Shown one piece after another: positions 43,931-54,505 of a DNA stretch of 64,000 bases. The stretch covers positions 6,668,805-6,732,804 of the forward strand of contig CM036765.1 in assembly GCA_020796225.1 (NCBI GenBank), given 5' to 3'. The notes beneath the pieces were generated by a model. That model ran no database searches and was not told the origin of the DNA. It worked only from the letters and a program-made list of their open reading frames with translations. The stretch is from Arion vulgaris. Its lineage: Eukaryota > Mollusca > Gastropoda > Stylommatophora > Arionidae. Each line of letters opens with the position of its first letter. The stretch's first letter is position 1. The translations under genes and the position numbers were made by a program.

Positions 43931-45340
43931 CCTGTACAGTTACGCGATGACTGTACTAGCCGTAGCTTCAGATAATCATACAGCCAGCGGATCCAGGTAA
44001 CTACGCGATGACTGTACTAGCCATAGCTTCAGATAATCATATAGCCAGCGGATCCAGGTAACTACGCGATGACTGTACTAGCCGTAGCTTCAGATAATCA
44101 TACAGTCAGCGGATCCAGGTAACTACGCAATGACTGTACTAGCCATAGCTTCAGATAATCATATAGCCAGCGGATCCAGGTAACTACCCGATGACTGTAC
44201 TAGCCGTAGCTTCAGATAATCATACAGTCAGCGGATCCAGGTAACTACGCAATGACTGTACTAGCCATAGCTTCAGATAATCATACAGCCAGCGGATCCA
44301 GGTAACTACGCGGATACTAGTACCACAACTGTTCCAGATATCTACAGCCGGATCAGTAATGCGATGATTCATCTGCTTCAATAATCAATACCAGCGATCG
44401 TATAATCAGCGATATGTATACGTACATTTCAGATAATCACATCAGGGATAGTAATCAGCATATTAATATTTCATGCAATAATCATAACCACGATCACAGT
44501 AACTCGAAAGACTGATTGCGTAGCTTCGATATCAACAGTCAGCGGATCCAGGTAACTACGCATGCTACTGCCATACTCAGATAATCATAAGCCAGCGGAT
44601 CAGGTACTTCGCATGACGTACTAGCCAAGCTCCAATAATCTACAGCTAGCGGTCGGGAACTACGCATGACTACAGCTCAGATAATCATACCAGCGGATCC
44701 AGGAACTACGCGATGACTGTCCACACCAGCTCAGATAATCATACGCCAGCGGATCAGGAACTAGCATGACTGTACTAGGACCTAGCTGAATAATCTCACC
44801 AGCGGTCGTAACTCGCTGCTGTACTGCATGCTTCAGATAATCATCAGCCAGCGGATCAGTAACTAGCTTCTGATCATGCTGATAATCTACAGCCAGCGGA
44901 TCGGAATCGCGATGACGTACTCCATAGCTTAATAATCATGACAGCCAGCGGATCAGACTACGCATGACTGTCACAGCATAGTTCGATAATCATCAGCCAG
45001 CGGATCGGTAACTAGACGAGACTACTATCCATAGCTCAGATAATCATTACAGCCAGGATCAGGTAACTAGACAATATGTACTAGCTGCTTCAATAATCAT
45101 AAGCCAGCGGATTGGGAATACGCGATGATTTTCTTAGCTAACTTAAGATAATCGTTTTAAAGCGGATCGGAACTACGCATGACTGACTGCATACTTTAGA
45201 TAATCATCACAGCTGATCAGGTAAATGCAAGACTGTACAGCTAGCTTCGATAATCAACAGCAGCGATCAGGTAACGCAATGACTACCTAGCGGCACTTCA
45301 GATAATCATACAGCCAGGGATCGGTAATCAAGAATGATAA
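43930..45340. repeat. 61-bp tandem array, about 23 units, mostly noisy
   Basis: The first six units are clean with period 61 (43996 to 44057): ggtaactacgcgatgactgt, actagccgtagcttcagata, atcatacagccagcggatcc, a. Alternate clean units differ by the same linked bases (gccgtag or gccatag, cagtcag or cagccag), which suggests a dimeric order. From about 44310 onward nearly every unit has multiple small deletions. Confidence 0.92.
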
Positions 45341-45364
45341 GATAATCAACAGAGTAGTTCTACC

Positions 45365-45740
45365 AAGGTTAGCCAATTTTGTTGTATAATGTAGAATTCA
45401 TTTTAAAATCAATACGACATGTTAAATCAAGGTTATATTATGTAACAATTTAAGTTTAACAATAAGGAATATCAGCATTATTAATATTTTTCATCAATAA
45501 ATAACCATAGACTCATTTAGTAAAATTTGAAACAAGATTGCAGTGTTCTATCAAACAAATACAAAAACCAGCACCCAACTCAAAAATAGGTCATGGTTTC
45601 CCTTGTCAGTTATGCGGCCCAATATTATAGTTGTCATGTTGTGCACCAGCCATGCAGCCATTACATACCTCCGACTTTTGTCTTCCATGTCCTACACCAG
45701 CCTGAACAGCGGTATTACACAGATTAGTTAAATGCATATA
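45365..45740. repeat. dispersed repeat, inverted match to 23960-24340
   Basis: Reverse-complement counterpart of the 24-kb repeat, with blocks gttaaatcaaggttatatta, agtgttctatcaaa and cagttatgcggcccaatatt in the expected order. About 21 kb apart in opposite orientation. Confidence 0.7.
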
Positions 45741-45990
45741 CTTTACAGGACTTTGCGAATCAACCCCAGCTTTTTAACGCTGTTTGTGATTGTTCTAGGC
45801 ATTATTACGTTCAGTAGTTTGTCATTGCTTTCTGAACGGGTGGTGCCATCGTCCTTTTGTTAAAATCCACGCGAAACAATTTCAATTTGCAACCAAATTG
45901 TCCGCAGCGTGGTTCGAACTCAGATAGTCGGGGTTAATAGACCGAGACACTATTCCCTAAGCCACAGACGCCACATTACACAGGTAGTAA
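45741..45990 (-). mobile_element. SINE-6 copy, minus strand
   Basis: The minus strand has a tRNA-like head with a GTTCGAACCACG-type B-box region (reverse of about 45910-45922). The body contains gaaagcaatgacaaactact and the end is near ccagctttttaacgc in plus orientation. Matches 60500-60775. Confidence 0.7.
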
Positions 45991-46099
45991 AGACAACTAT
46001 TTCTTCTTAATTTTCTATATATGCTCACTATTTGGATTTTACAGACGATATTGTCTTGGTGTAATTAAAATATGTTTTTAAAATCAAACAGACATCATC

Positions 46100-46475
46100 T
46101 ATAACATGAAAAGTTGGAGTGCAGATAAGCTATGAAAAGACAAATATAACGAATACACCTGCGGGAAGTAACGAGATATCGGGCTGGAATCTAAAATGAT
46201 AAAAATAACAGAGTAGTTCACCTATTTAGGTAGCAATTTTGATTGTACTGGAAATATTTAAAAAAATAAGTTATGATACGACTTATCAAAGCTTTTAAAA
46301 GTTTGAATAGAATATGGAACTTCAAATTATATCGTTTTAAAATAAAATTACTACATTTCAATTCTTGTATTGAATCAATTCTATCATATGCCAGCGAGAG
46401 TTGTTGGAAAATGACTAAGATATAGAAAGTCAGTTGAAAGCATTTGAAAATAGATGTCTGCAAAACTCTTTGTAA
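46100..46475 (+). mobile_element. LINE-D ORF2 fragment
   Basis: Matches 10170-10380: acctatttaggtagcaattt (YLGSNF), then acgacttatcaaagctttta, then gcatttgaaaatagatgtct. Interrupted by stops. It corresponds to the EYLGS-to-FENRCL part of ORF2. Confidence 0.7.
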
Positions 46476-46689
46476 CTTATAACTGTAGACTAGGTATATA
46501 ATAATGATAGGTTATTCGATCAATGTCATGGTACATTGGGTATTCCCATGTGAGCTTCGTTCTCCGCTGCAGCAGCCATGCCAAAGTCCACTTGCTCACC
46601 GTACCCATAGTAAGGTGATTAGATTCTCTGAACAGCGAAGAAAACGAAACAAATGATAAGGTTTTAAATCCCGCCTGCACATAAGAAAC

Positions 46690-46945
46690 CTATCATCTTC
46701 TTCTTCTTCATCAACCACTTGGTAACTACTTTTTGTGATTTGTATGTGATCTAATCCTAAGAGCAATTGTGCGTTGTGCCAGTTATACGCTTACAAGTAG
46801 GACTGCACATCCAATTTCTGCAATGCTTATTGTTTACTAGGGTAGCTCCCTAGGCTCCTACATCAGTCGCCTCTTACGACATGCCTCGTATGTCGCAGTC
46901 TTACTATTCTTTGCTCCAACTGTGGACCTCGGCAACACACTGGCG
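46690..46945 (-). mobile_element. SINE-1 copy, minus strand
   Basis: From the GAA-run end (ttcttcttcttcat) through the core in reverse (cgcctcttacgacatgcc) to ggcaacacactggcgg. Full length. Confidence 0.88.
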
Positions 46946-47155
46946 GAAACTGTACAACACAAATGCGATTCAGACAATTAAGGTTCGACAGTCATACGAT
47001 GCGAAGTGGAGGTTTAGAACATTTGGTGATAACAGATAAAATTCAGGAAAGGAGAGATTGTGGAAGACAGAGGTAGAAGATGTTGGATGGTCTGACTTCG
47101 TGGTTCGACAAAAGATAGAAATCAGAAATGATTAACTAGGCTAAACACGTAATCA
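46946..47155 (+). mobile_element. possible LINE ORF2 remnant
   Basis: The sequence gtggaagacagaggtagaag and atgttggatggtctgac resembles the basic GRGRRRxxWLD motif near the end of ORF2. Short and stop-ridden. Confidence 0.3.
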
Positions 47156-47159
47156 CAAA

Positions 47160-47755
47160 GTACTGTAGTTTTACAAATTACAAAAACAATGACAATATAC
47201 ATCACTGTTTCGACCAACAAGGCCTTTATCAAGCAAACGAACAACAGGAGTGACGAATTAAAAAAAAATAATGCATGGACGACTACATATGGAGACATTC
47301 AAACGTTTCTAATGAAAATCTGGAATAAAAACGAATAACGAAATAAATGTACACAAAAAACACACATAAAAACTAGAAATAGAAAAGAAGAGAAACAATT
47401 TAAAAAATCAAGTAAATATATAACTTGAATACATGCAACATATACACATATAGGTTACAAGGCATGAGAAGAGAAAGTACTAAGCAGCATATGAATGTAA
47501 TACGTTGAGCTTACGTAGTCGTAAGGTACCATACAACGAAATCAACCGATTCTCCAGAGCAAATCGACTGTGATCATCCGATGAACATGATCGGATGGCT
47601 GTGACCTGGACATCGTGAGCTCCACAAGTGGCCAGTATCATTGAAATGGGTGGCTACAGGGTCACAGAGCATTGGCGTATGTCCAATCGGTCACTGAGCC
47701 TCTTGCCTGTCTCGCCGATATAAGCCTTGTTACACCGCTTACATATAATGGCATT
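47160..47755 (-). mobile_element. Penelope-like element 3' part with GIY-YIG region
   Basis: Near 47745-47510 the minus strand reads CKRCNKAYIGETGKRLSDRL, then an RQC/SVTL stretch, then PISMILATCGAH and VQVTAIRSC. It matches the GIY-YIG fragment at 27.5 kb and keeps the YIGET motif intact. Downstream (47160-47240) is a 3' region with aaggccttgttggtcgaaac in reverse, typical of Penelope-like 3' ends. No reverse transcriptase remains. Confidence 0.72.
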
Positions 47756-47821
47756 GATAAGATTACGGGACTCGCATGTGATATTGAAGACGGTTTCCTA
47801 TGCGAGTCCCGTAATCTTATC
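47756..47821. repeat. perfect 22-bp inverted repeat with 22-nt spacer
   Basis: The arm at 47756-47777 (starting gataagattacgggactcg) is exactly reverse-complementary to the arm at 47800-47821. The hairpin lies at the 5' edge of the Penelope fragment. Part of the GIY-YIG-adjacent coding sequence has therefore been copied in inverted orientation. Confidence 0.97.
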
Positions 47822-47917
47822 TATGTTAATCCATTTGATCGCTGGGGTCGGAAACCTCCATAGACGACATCTAGTCATACCGCAACCTATCATGCAGAAT
47901 CTCCGAAGCATCGAATG

Positions 47918-48160
47918 ACGAGTCACAAACAACAACGACCTCAGTAAACGAAGTACCAGAGTCACAAACAACAACGACCTCAGTAAACGAAGTACCAGAG
48001 TCACAAAACAACAACGAAACATCAGTCCAAAACGACTCAGTAACAAGTCACAAAAACAACAACCCAGAACGAGTCCAAATAACACAACGACCTCAGTAAC
48101 AAACAGAGTCAACAAACTCATAAACGACCTCCCACATAAACGAAGTACCAAAGAGTCACA
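47918..48160. repeat. 39-bp tandem repeat, about 5-6 units
   Basis: The unit agtcacaaacaacaacgacc plus tcagtaaacgaagtaccag has period 39 (47941 to 47980). The central units at 48010-48120 carry small indels. The minus strand reads a leucine-rich frame that is simply the repeat. Confidence 0.9.
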
Positions 48161-48298
48161 ATGGATATTCTAACTATGTGTGACACAATGGATATTCTAG
48201 CGATGTGTGACAAAACATGATTAGAGAAAAGGTGAAAGAACAAACATCAAAAGTTTCTTGTGATTATTTTTTAATTTAAAAATGTGGCTGTTCAAAGA

Positions 48299-48916
48299 GT
48301 TTTAACGTTTAACTCAGCCCAAGTGGAGTACGCATGGCGCTGAAGCGTTCTAAGGGGGCGATAGTGGGTTCAGGAAAATGTGGGGGTGCTCAGGCGATTA
48401 GGGGTTGGTGGCTTCTTAAAGAAGAAATAAAATATACATATATTACAATAAATTATTTTCGTGATTTTGCGATTGAATAATCATTCAAAATTTCAATTCT
48501 GCATTTTAATTCTGCATTTTAATTCTGCATTTTAAGTCTGCATTTTAATTCATCTTATGCTCGTCTTACACGATCCATGTTTTCATCAATTTTCTATTTC
48601 ATGCATATAATCATTTGAAAATTGATCATGTATTACAAATATATATATATATCAATTTTCTGTGTCAAAGAGAAAATAAAGCATGTATATATGTGAGAGG
48701 AGGACGTTGCGAAAGAGAAAATAAATAAGAGAAAATAAAGAAGAGAAAATAAAGCATGTATATATGTGGGAGAGGACGTTGAAAGAGAAAATAAAGAAGA
48801 AAATAAAGCATGTATATATGTGGGGGAGGGGTTAGCAAACGTTGTAATGAGAGAGGGCGCAAAGTTTATGTTGTGCAAAGTGGGCGGTGGGCCGAAAAGT
48901 TTGGGAATCTATGGTC
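48299..48916 (-). mobile_element. second copy of the 8.2-kb hAT-like element, with internal expansions
   Basis: Inverted relative to 8212-8765: gcgctgaagcgttctaaggg, gattttgcgattgaataatc, gcatataatcatttgaaaat, and the end gggcggtgggccgaaaagtt then tgggaatctatgg. It lacks the 101-bp LINE insertion. Two internal segments are expanded: ctgcattttaat, about four times at 48510-48555, and aaagagaaaataaagcatgt / atatatgtggg, three times at 48665-48830. No TSD is clear. Confidence 0.85.
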
Positions 48917-48961
48917 TAACTAAACGGCTTGTCAAGACTGTCGCACTGGTTGATTAATTGG

Positions 48962-49560
48962 ACCATCATTATTGCACTTCGGTGAATAACCATGTGTGCT
49001 CCGATCTCTTTTCATTGCACTTCGGTGAATAACCAGTGTCCGATCTCTTCATATTGACTCGGTGAATAACCATGTGTGCTCGATCTCTTTTACATTGTAC
49101 TTCGGGAGTAACCATGTGCTCGATCATTTTTACATTCATTCGTGAATAACCATGTGTGCTTGATCTCTTTCTACATTCACTTGGTGAGTAACATGTTGCC
49201 GGATCTCTTTCTTACATTGCACTTCGGTGAATAACCATGTGTGCTCCGATCTCTTTCTACATTGCACTTCGGTGAATAACCATGTGTCTCGACTCTTCTT
49301 ACATGACTGTGCAACCATGTGTTGATCTCTTTCTTACATTGCACTTGTGAATAACCATGTGTCTCCGATTTATGTCGGGCACAGAAAACTCAATGTCAGT
49401 ACACAACTCCGTAGCACCGGAGAAGGTCCCCATTGTATTTTGAAAATAGGAAAATTGTAGAAAATTTATTAAAATTTTTCATGAATTTAACGAGTAGCGA
49501 CATTGCAGATGTACTTATCTAATTTTAACTGTCAAGGTTTCTTTTACATGCTGACCTGGA
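48962..49560 (-). mobile_element. SINE-2 copy with 3' end expanded into a 44-bp array
   Basis: The SINE-2 3' terminal sequence (plus strand attgcacttcggtgaataac, catgtgtgctccgatctctt, tcttac) is repeated about nine times at 48962-49365. The SINE body follows once (cacaactccgtagcaccgga and onward), decaying before the tRNA-like head. Several units have small deletions. Confidence 0.85.
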
Positions 49561-49595
49561 ACACTGGACTTCCATTGTTATCGTCGTCTTAGACA

Positions 49596-49697
49596 TGACA
49601 ATGTCGCAATATATAATGTCTTAGATATGACAATGACGCATTAGTAAAGGTCTTAGATATGACAATGACGCATTGTAAAAGGTCTTAGATATGACAA
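49596..49697. repeat. about 31-bp tandem repeat, 3 units
   Basis: The unit tcttagatatgacaatgacg plus cattgtaaaagg. A last part of the repeat reappears at 50426 after the following insertion. Confidence 0.85.
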
Positions 49698-50425
49698 CAT
49701 GTAAGGATATACTGCTGTTTGCGATAGCAATTAACATCCCCGGAAGAACTGAGGTGGGTGATGCCTAACGGAACTGCCAGCCTTGGGGCAACCGGGCAAG
49801 GTACTATTGAAGTCACAACTAACATCCCCGGAATAGCTGGGGTGATGGTGGCGAGCGCAAAATCCTCAGTAAAATCCTCAGCAAAATCCGCTAACTGCAA
49901 GTTGCCACGTACCAACGCGCGTCTAGAAAAGGCTGAGAATGTTCCTACTCTGGATCAAATTAAAAAATTAGCGGTAAATTAAGGTCGACAATGTAAAGAT
50001 CTGACAGACTGTCCGGGTCCGAACATTGGCGAAGGCCGATACTTTACACAGCATTTTATACGAGTAAGACGCCGTCCGAGGACAAGCTTATATGCCCTAT
50101 GAAATGTTCCTTATCCGGAACGACCTCATAGTCAGAAAGGACATAACAGCGTAACTCACTGTCTTGTCGTAGATCACAAGGCCCAAATATACGGCAAAGC
50201 TGATCGAAAAGGCGAAAATCCGGGTCGACATAGTCGACAGAAAGGATCGTACCCTAGGAAAGTTCACCCTAGTAAATCAAAAGCTGGCTGAAACCGGACG
50301 GGCGGGCTTAGTCATCATGGGCGCACAAACGACCCGACGTAGATCACCCGTTCTTGTCAGTGGACCAATTATACATCACAATAAGAATGATCAAATTGGC
50401 CGTGAAGAACGATCGAAAGAGAGAG
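49698..50425 (+). mobile_element. 728-bp non-autonomous retroelement, TSD agatatgacaa, 3' half SINE-1-like
   Basis: Flanked by agatatgacaa at 49687-49697 and 50426-50436, although the repeated target weakens this slightly. It ends in a GA run. From about 50245 the sequence parallels the 3' half of SINE-1 (accctaggaaagttcaccct, agtaaatcaaaagctggctg). The 5' 500 bp is different and relatively GC-rich, with a 74-codon frame at 49758-49982. That frame is rich in A, S, K and T and has no motif I recognise. Confidence 0.65.
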
Positions 50426-50489
50426 AGATATGACAATGTCGCATTGTAAAAGTTAAAAACAAAAATATAACTTTAATTTATTGATAGAT

Positions 50490-50872
50490 AACAAGGCATG
50501 TGAAATGCGTTGCCTGCGAAAAGTTACCAATAACACAAGAAAAGACAGAATCACCAACATCAGCATAAGAAAGAAAGTTGGCACAAAACCGTGCTTGAAT
50601 TACATAGATAAACAAAGAATGAAGTGGTTTGGCCACTTAATAAGAATGCATCCAAACTCCACAGTATACAGTCTTCTACAACAGAACATCGGGAAAGAAG
50701 GCAAGAGGAAGACCACGGAAAAGATGGTTAGATGGCGTAGCAGAATCATGTGAAAGAGCAAAGATAACAATCACACAAGCCACCAGAACAGCACAAGACA
50801 AAACAGAAAACCACGACACTGGGCAACAACCCGGTAGCATTGTGATGACACAAGAAGAAGAAGAAGAAGAAC
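50490..50872 (+). mobile_element. LINE-C 3' end fragment
   Basis: A 90-codon frame from 50481 (CEMRCLRKVTNNTRKDRITN, then KWFGHLIRM) is followed by a frameshift before the ARGRPRKRW region and an AAG-run tail. It is more 5'-truncated than 32715-33330 but very similar. Confidence 0.85.
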
Positions 50873-50875
50873 AAA

Positions 50876-51107
50876 GCAAATTTTGCTGAACACAAAAATA
50901 GAAATATTTTAAGAAAATATACTTACCTTTTATCAACCCCCAATAGAGCATAGGAGTTCATTAATTGAAGAAAAATCCAGGTTAGCATTGTTTAAATCTG
51001 GTAGCCACATTTTCTTCTAGATTTTAACACAAAACTATCAAATGCACAGAAGTTTCTTGAAGTGGGGAACTATCTTTACCTTTTTCTTACAACGTGTACG
51101 CTAAGTC
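50876..51107. other. unassigned interval
   Basis: Nothing recognised. Confidence 0.3.
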
Positions 51108-51448
51108 AAACTGCTTGTACTGCTATACAACTAGTCACTTTGTACAGTTAAACAAACTGCTTGTACTGCTATACAACTAGTCACTTTGTACAGTTAAACA
51201 AACTGCTTGTACTGCTATACAGCTAGTCACTCTGTACAGTTAAACAAACTGCTTGTACTGCTATACAACTAGTCACTTTGTACAGTTAAGCAAACTGCTT
51301 GTACTGCTATACAACTAGTCACTTTGTACAGTTAAACAAACTGCTTGTACTGCTATACAACTAGTCACTTTGTACAGTTAAACAAACTGCGTGTATTACT
51401 ATACAACTAGTCACTCTGTAAACAAACTGCGTGCACTGCTATACACTG
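51108..51448. repeat. 46-bp minisatellite, left part, about 7 units
   Basis: The unit ttaaacaaactgcttgtact plus gctatacaactagtcacttt plus gtacag has period 46 (51148 to 51194). The last unit is cut by the LINE-F insertion at 51449. Confidence 0.95.
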
Positions 51449-52525
51449 TTTGATAGTCTTCATCGTTCTACTCTCTGGGAGATTCTTAAGACCTACGGCT
51501 TCCAGGAAAAATACATCAACATTATAAAAGCCTTCTATTTTGAAGCATCCTGCTGTGTAAGAACAGATGCAGGAAACTCAGACTGGTTCACAGTCAATTC
51601 GGGTGTGAAGCAGGCTGCGTTATGTCACCTATGCTTTTTTGGATAATTATAGACTGGATCATGCGCAAATGCACCCAAGATGATCAACTAGGCATCAAAT
51701 GGCTTAATAACAGCAGACTATTTGATCTTGACTTTGTCGATGACGTGGCCATATTGAACTCAACCACACAAGCAACCCACAAACTAACGAGCAATCTTTG
51801 CACACTTTCAGAACAGGTTGGTCTCCAGATTACTTCTGCCAAGACCAAAATTATGGACCTCACAAACTCGACCGACAACATCGTAATAAATGGCCAAACA
51901 CTGGAGAAAGTTGAACATTTTACATATTTGGTAGTAAAGTGTCAAACAACGGAGACACGATGAAAGAAATAAACTCCTGTATTGCTATAGCAGCTAGTGC
52001 CTTCACTAAATTAACAAATATCTGGCAATCTCAAGACCTTAGTATATGCACAAAAGTTAAATTATTTAGGTCATATGTGATTCCTGTACTGACCTACGGT
52101 TGTGAAAGTTGGAAATCAACAAAGAAAATTGATAAGAAACTGGACAGCTTTGAGAATAAATGTCTTCGAAAATTATTAAAAGTAAAATGGAGCGATTTCG
52201 TTTCTAACAACACAGTGAGAGATAGGAACAGCAACAACCCGTATCAAATATTATAAGGAAACGAAGGTGTAAATATTTAGGTCATGTTCTTAGATCAGAC
52301 GAAAAGAGACTAAATCGACAAGTCCTTATGTGGTCACCAGTTGGGAAAAGAAAACGTGGAAGACCAAAGACCACTTTTCGAAGAACCATCCAACAAGAAA
52401 GTAAACTATTGGGATGTAAAACTATACAAGATCTCCAACTGCTAGCAAAGAACAGCATCACATGGAGATCTAAAACCTCTGCCCTATGTGCCGCCTTTGT
52501 CACGAAAGGAACAAACTAACTAACT
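51449..52525 (+). pseudogene. LINE-F ORF2: reverse transcriptase remnant and C-terminus
   Basis: This is the longest retrotransposon coding remnant. In order: FDSLHRSTLWEILKTYGFQ (start of the palm), the DWFTVNSGVKQ region, FVDDVAILN as the YXDD catalytic site with both aspartates kept (near 51740), KTKIMDLTNS, EHFTYL, VLTYGCESWK near 52090, FENKCLRKLLKVKW, and GKRKRGRPKTTFRRTIQQ near 52350, ending SALCAAFVTKG. Frameshifts near 51640, 51960 and 52250 break it. It is 5'-truncated at the palm and ends in an aact run. Confidence 0.9.
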
Positions 52526-52529
52526 AACT

Positions 52530-52725
52530 GATATACAACTATTCACTGTGTACAGTTAAACTGCATGTACTGCTATACAGCTAGTTACATTGTGCAGTTA
52601 AACAAACTGCTTGTTCTGCTATATACAATTAAACCAACTGCTTGTACTACTATACTACTATATACTAGACACCTCATACAGTTAAACTGCGTGTACTGCT
52701 ATACAGCTAATCACTTTTAAAAAGT
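52530..52725. repeat. 46-bp minisatellite, right part, about 4 diverged units
   Basis: Continuation of the repeat at 51108-51448 beyond the LINE insertion (tatacaactattcactgtgt, acagttaaactgcatgtact). These units are more diverged and one has an internal expansion of ctactatac. Confidence 0.85.
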
Positions 52726-53127
52726 TAATCAAATTGCCTTGTACAACTATTTCCATAAACTATAGAAGTAAAAAATATAGTATTCACTACCATCGCATAT
52801 TTCTAAGTCTGTTTATTTTTTCTTAATTCTTAGTGACAGAAAGTAAGACACAACCTGAATTTATACTCACATTCGCCATGTTTACATATTCCAACGTTAT
52901 GTAATTATCTCATACATACCATAATGGTACATTCAATGCTAATAGATGTATAATTATACCCTTGTTTACACTCCAGCTGTGAAAAGTTGCTGCTACATTG
53001 AACAAGACTCCGTTTTAATATGTGTGTGCGTACATAAAATCATCGACCAAATACATGGTTGACGTTAATTTCCTGTCTTTTGTTTTCTTTCTATATTATT
53101 TTTTTGAGTGATTGATTGAATGAATGA
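52726..53127. other. AT-rich unassigned interval
   Basis: Nothing recognised. Confidence 0.3.
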
Positions 53128-53415
53128 TAAGGTCATTATCATTGCAATTCGGTGAATATTCATGTGAGTTCCTATCTCCTTCTTACACAGGGAGATCTTA
53201 ACGCGGTGGAAGAGTTTCGTATGGCGAGGATTTCCGATGTAATTTTGAGAATGGTGAACAATTTGTAGAAATTATTATTTTTATCTGTTTGATGAATCTT
53301 GCTTAGGCAGTGGTTTTGCAGCCTGCTCTTATTTTATTTCAACTGTTAAGGTTTTCTTTAAGTAGTCAACTTGAGCACGAAGCCTAAATGATATCGTCGA
53401 TCTCCTACGCGACTA
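53128..53415 (-). mobile_element. SINE-2 fragment, minus strand
   Basis: 3' end at atcattgcaattcggtgaat, body through cttacacagggagatcttaa to gtcgatctcctacgcgacta. The tRNA-like head is missing. Confidence 0.7.
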
Positions 53416-53696
53416 GGAACTAAAACTCAACCTGCATTAATCATCTGCAATACTGGGTTGCCAAGTCGACCTTTTACATTTAGGAGTGTTTATGATGCAA
53501 TGTACATCTTGTTCGTTTCTGAAGGCTCTATAAAATAGAACAGGTCACGAGTAGTTTAAAACTCTACATTTTTACTCATTAGGTATGCTTCGTTCGTGAA
53601 TCATGTGGAGGTTAGCATCAAGTGAGAAGCGTGATTTATTTACTTCCCTGGTAAGTTGCAAGTGTATTAAGCAAAGCTAATTTAACAAACACAAAA

Positions 53697-53955
53697 GAAA
53701 TTCTTCTTCTCTTCCACCATTTACTTTTTATAGCAGTGTTTGGGGGATGTGGGGGCTTGTGATCTTGTGTGTGCTTTTTAAGGCACTGTAAGATGAAATT
53801 AATTTTTGTAAAGCTGTTCTTGATGCCGTCGCTCCATCTTTTGCGTCGTCTTCCTCTTGCTTTGTACTCACTATACTTTTTTCTGTGTGGCTCTCTGTGG
53901 TTGGCGATATCAGGGCATTCTTGTCAGGTGTCCAAAAGAATTGTTGATAATAAAT
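53697..53955 (-). mobile_element. LINE 3' end fragment, sister of 29760-30440
   Basis: In reverse it matches the end of the 30-kb copy: a gaagagaagaagaattt-type tail, then the acaagatcacaagcc segment once, then the ARG-like coding part (caagaggaagacgacgcaaa) and ggacacctgacaagaatgcc. It does not have the terminal duplication seen at 30.3 kb. Confidence 0.75.
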
Positions 53956-54051
53956 CAAATGAAAACTACAATGATCTCCGTGTGAGCTACAAAAGACATC
54001 GATATTTTAATTTGAGACAACATTAAATATAATGATTACTATTTCAAACGG

Positions 54052-54505
54052 TGGCCTCTGGGGCGTAGCGGTTAGATGATCCCCTTTTTATTTCTAAGAT
54101 TACTTAGTTAGCTCCCTCTTTAACCCAACTTAGTATTTTCCGCATATCCCTGATCTTAGTGTATGTGTGATCGAGTTCCTAGTCATATCGGAGACGACGA
54201 TAAACGTTGGTTCCCTGTTCAAATTGAGCACATAAAAGTAAACTTACCAGTTCCCAATCAAGAAAAGCAGGCTGGAAAGCCGCTACCCGTGAAAAATTCA
54301 TTACAAAAATTGTTTAAAAAAATACTACAGAATAGTTTTAATATCTTCTAAACTTACACCGATGGCTTTCGCTAGTGCAACTGAGTTCGTGCACTGCCGC
54401 TGACATCGTCCTGTGTAAGAAAGAGGTTACTAACCGAGGTGTAATGATGATGGTTCATTCAGTCAATCAATCAACAAATCAATCAATCAACCAATAAGAG
54501 AACAC
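54052..54505 (+). mobile_element. SINE-2 copy with (TCAA)n tail
   Basis: Head ggtggcctctggggcgtagc, body segment ttgagcacataaaagtaaac, 3' end aaccgaggtgtaatgatgat then ggttcattcag, and a tail of tcaatcaatcaac. The B-box region of the head is replaced by unrelated T-rich sequence. Confidence 0.75.

Noticed and set aside
47798..48151. 117-codon leucine/valine-rich membrane protein on the minus strand
   Set aside because: Most of it translates the 39-bp tandem repeat, and its start lies in the hairpin next to a Penelope fragment.
48633..48878. Minus-strand frames with repeated HIYMLYFLL-type peptides
   Set aside because: They translate a local expansion inside a non-coding hAT-like element.
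49758..49982. Lysine/serine/alanine-rich 74-codon frame resembling a histone H1 tail (KSSVKSSAKS)
   Set aside because: Short, low-complexity, and located inside a flanked non-autonomous element. No globular domain is visible.
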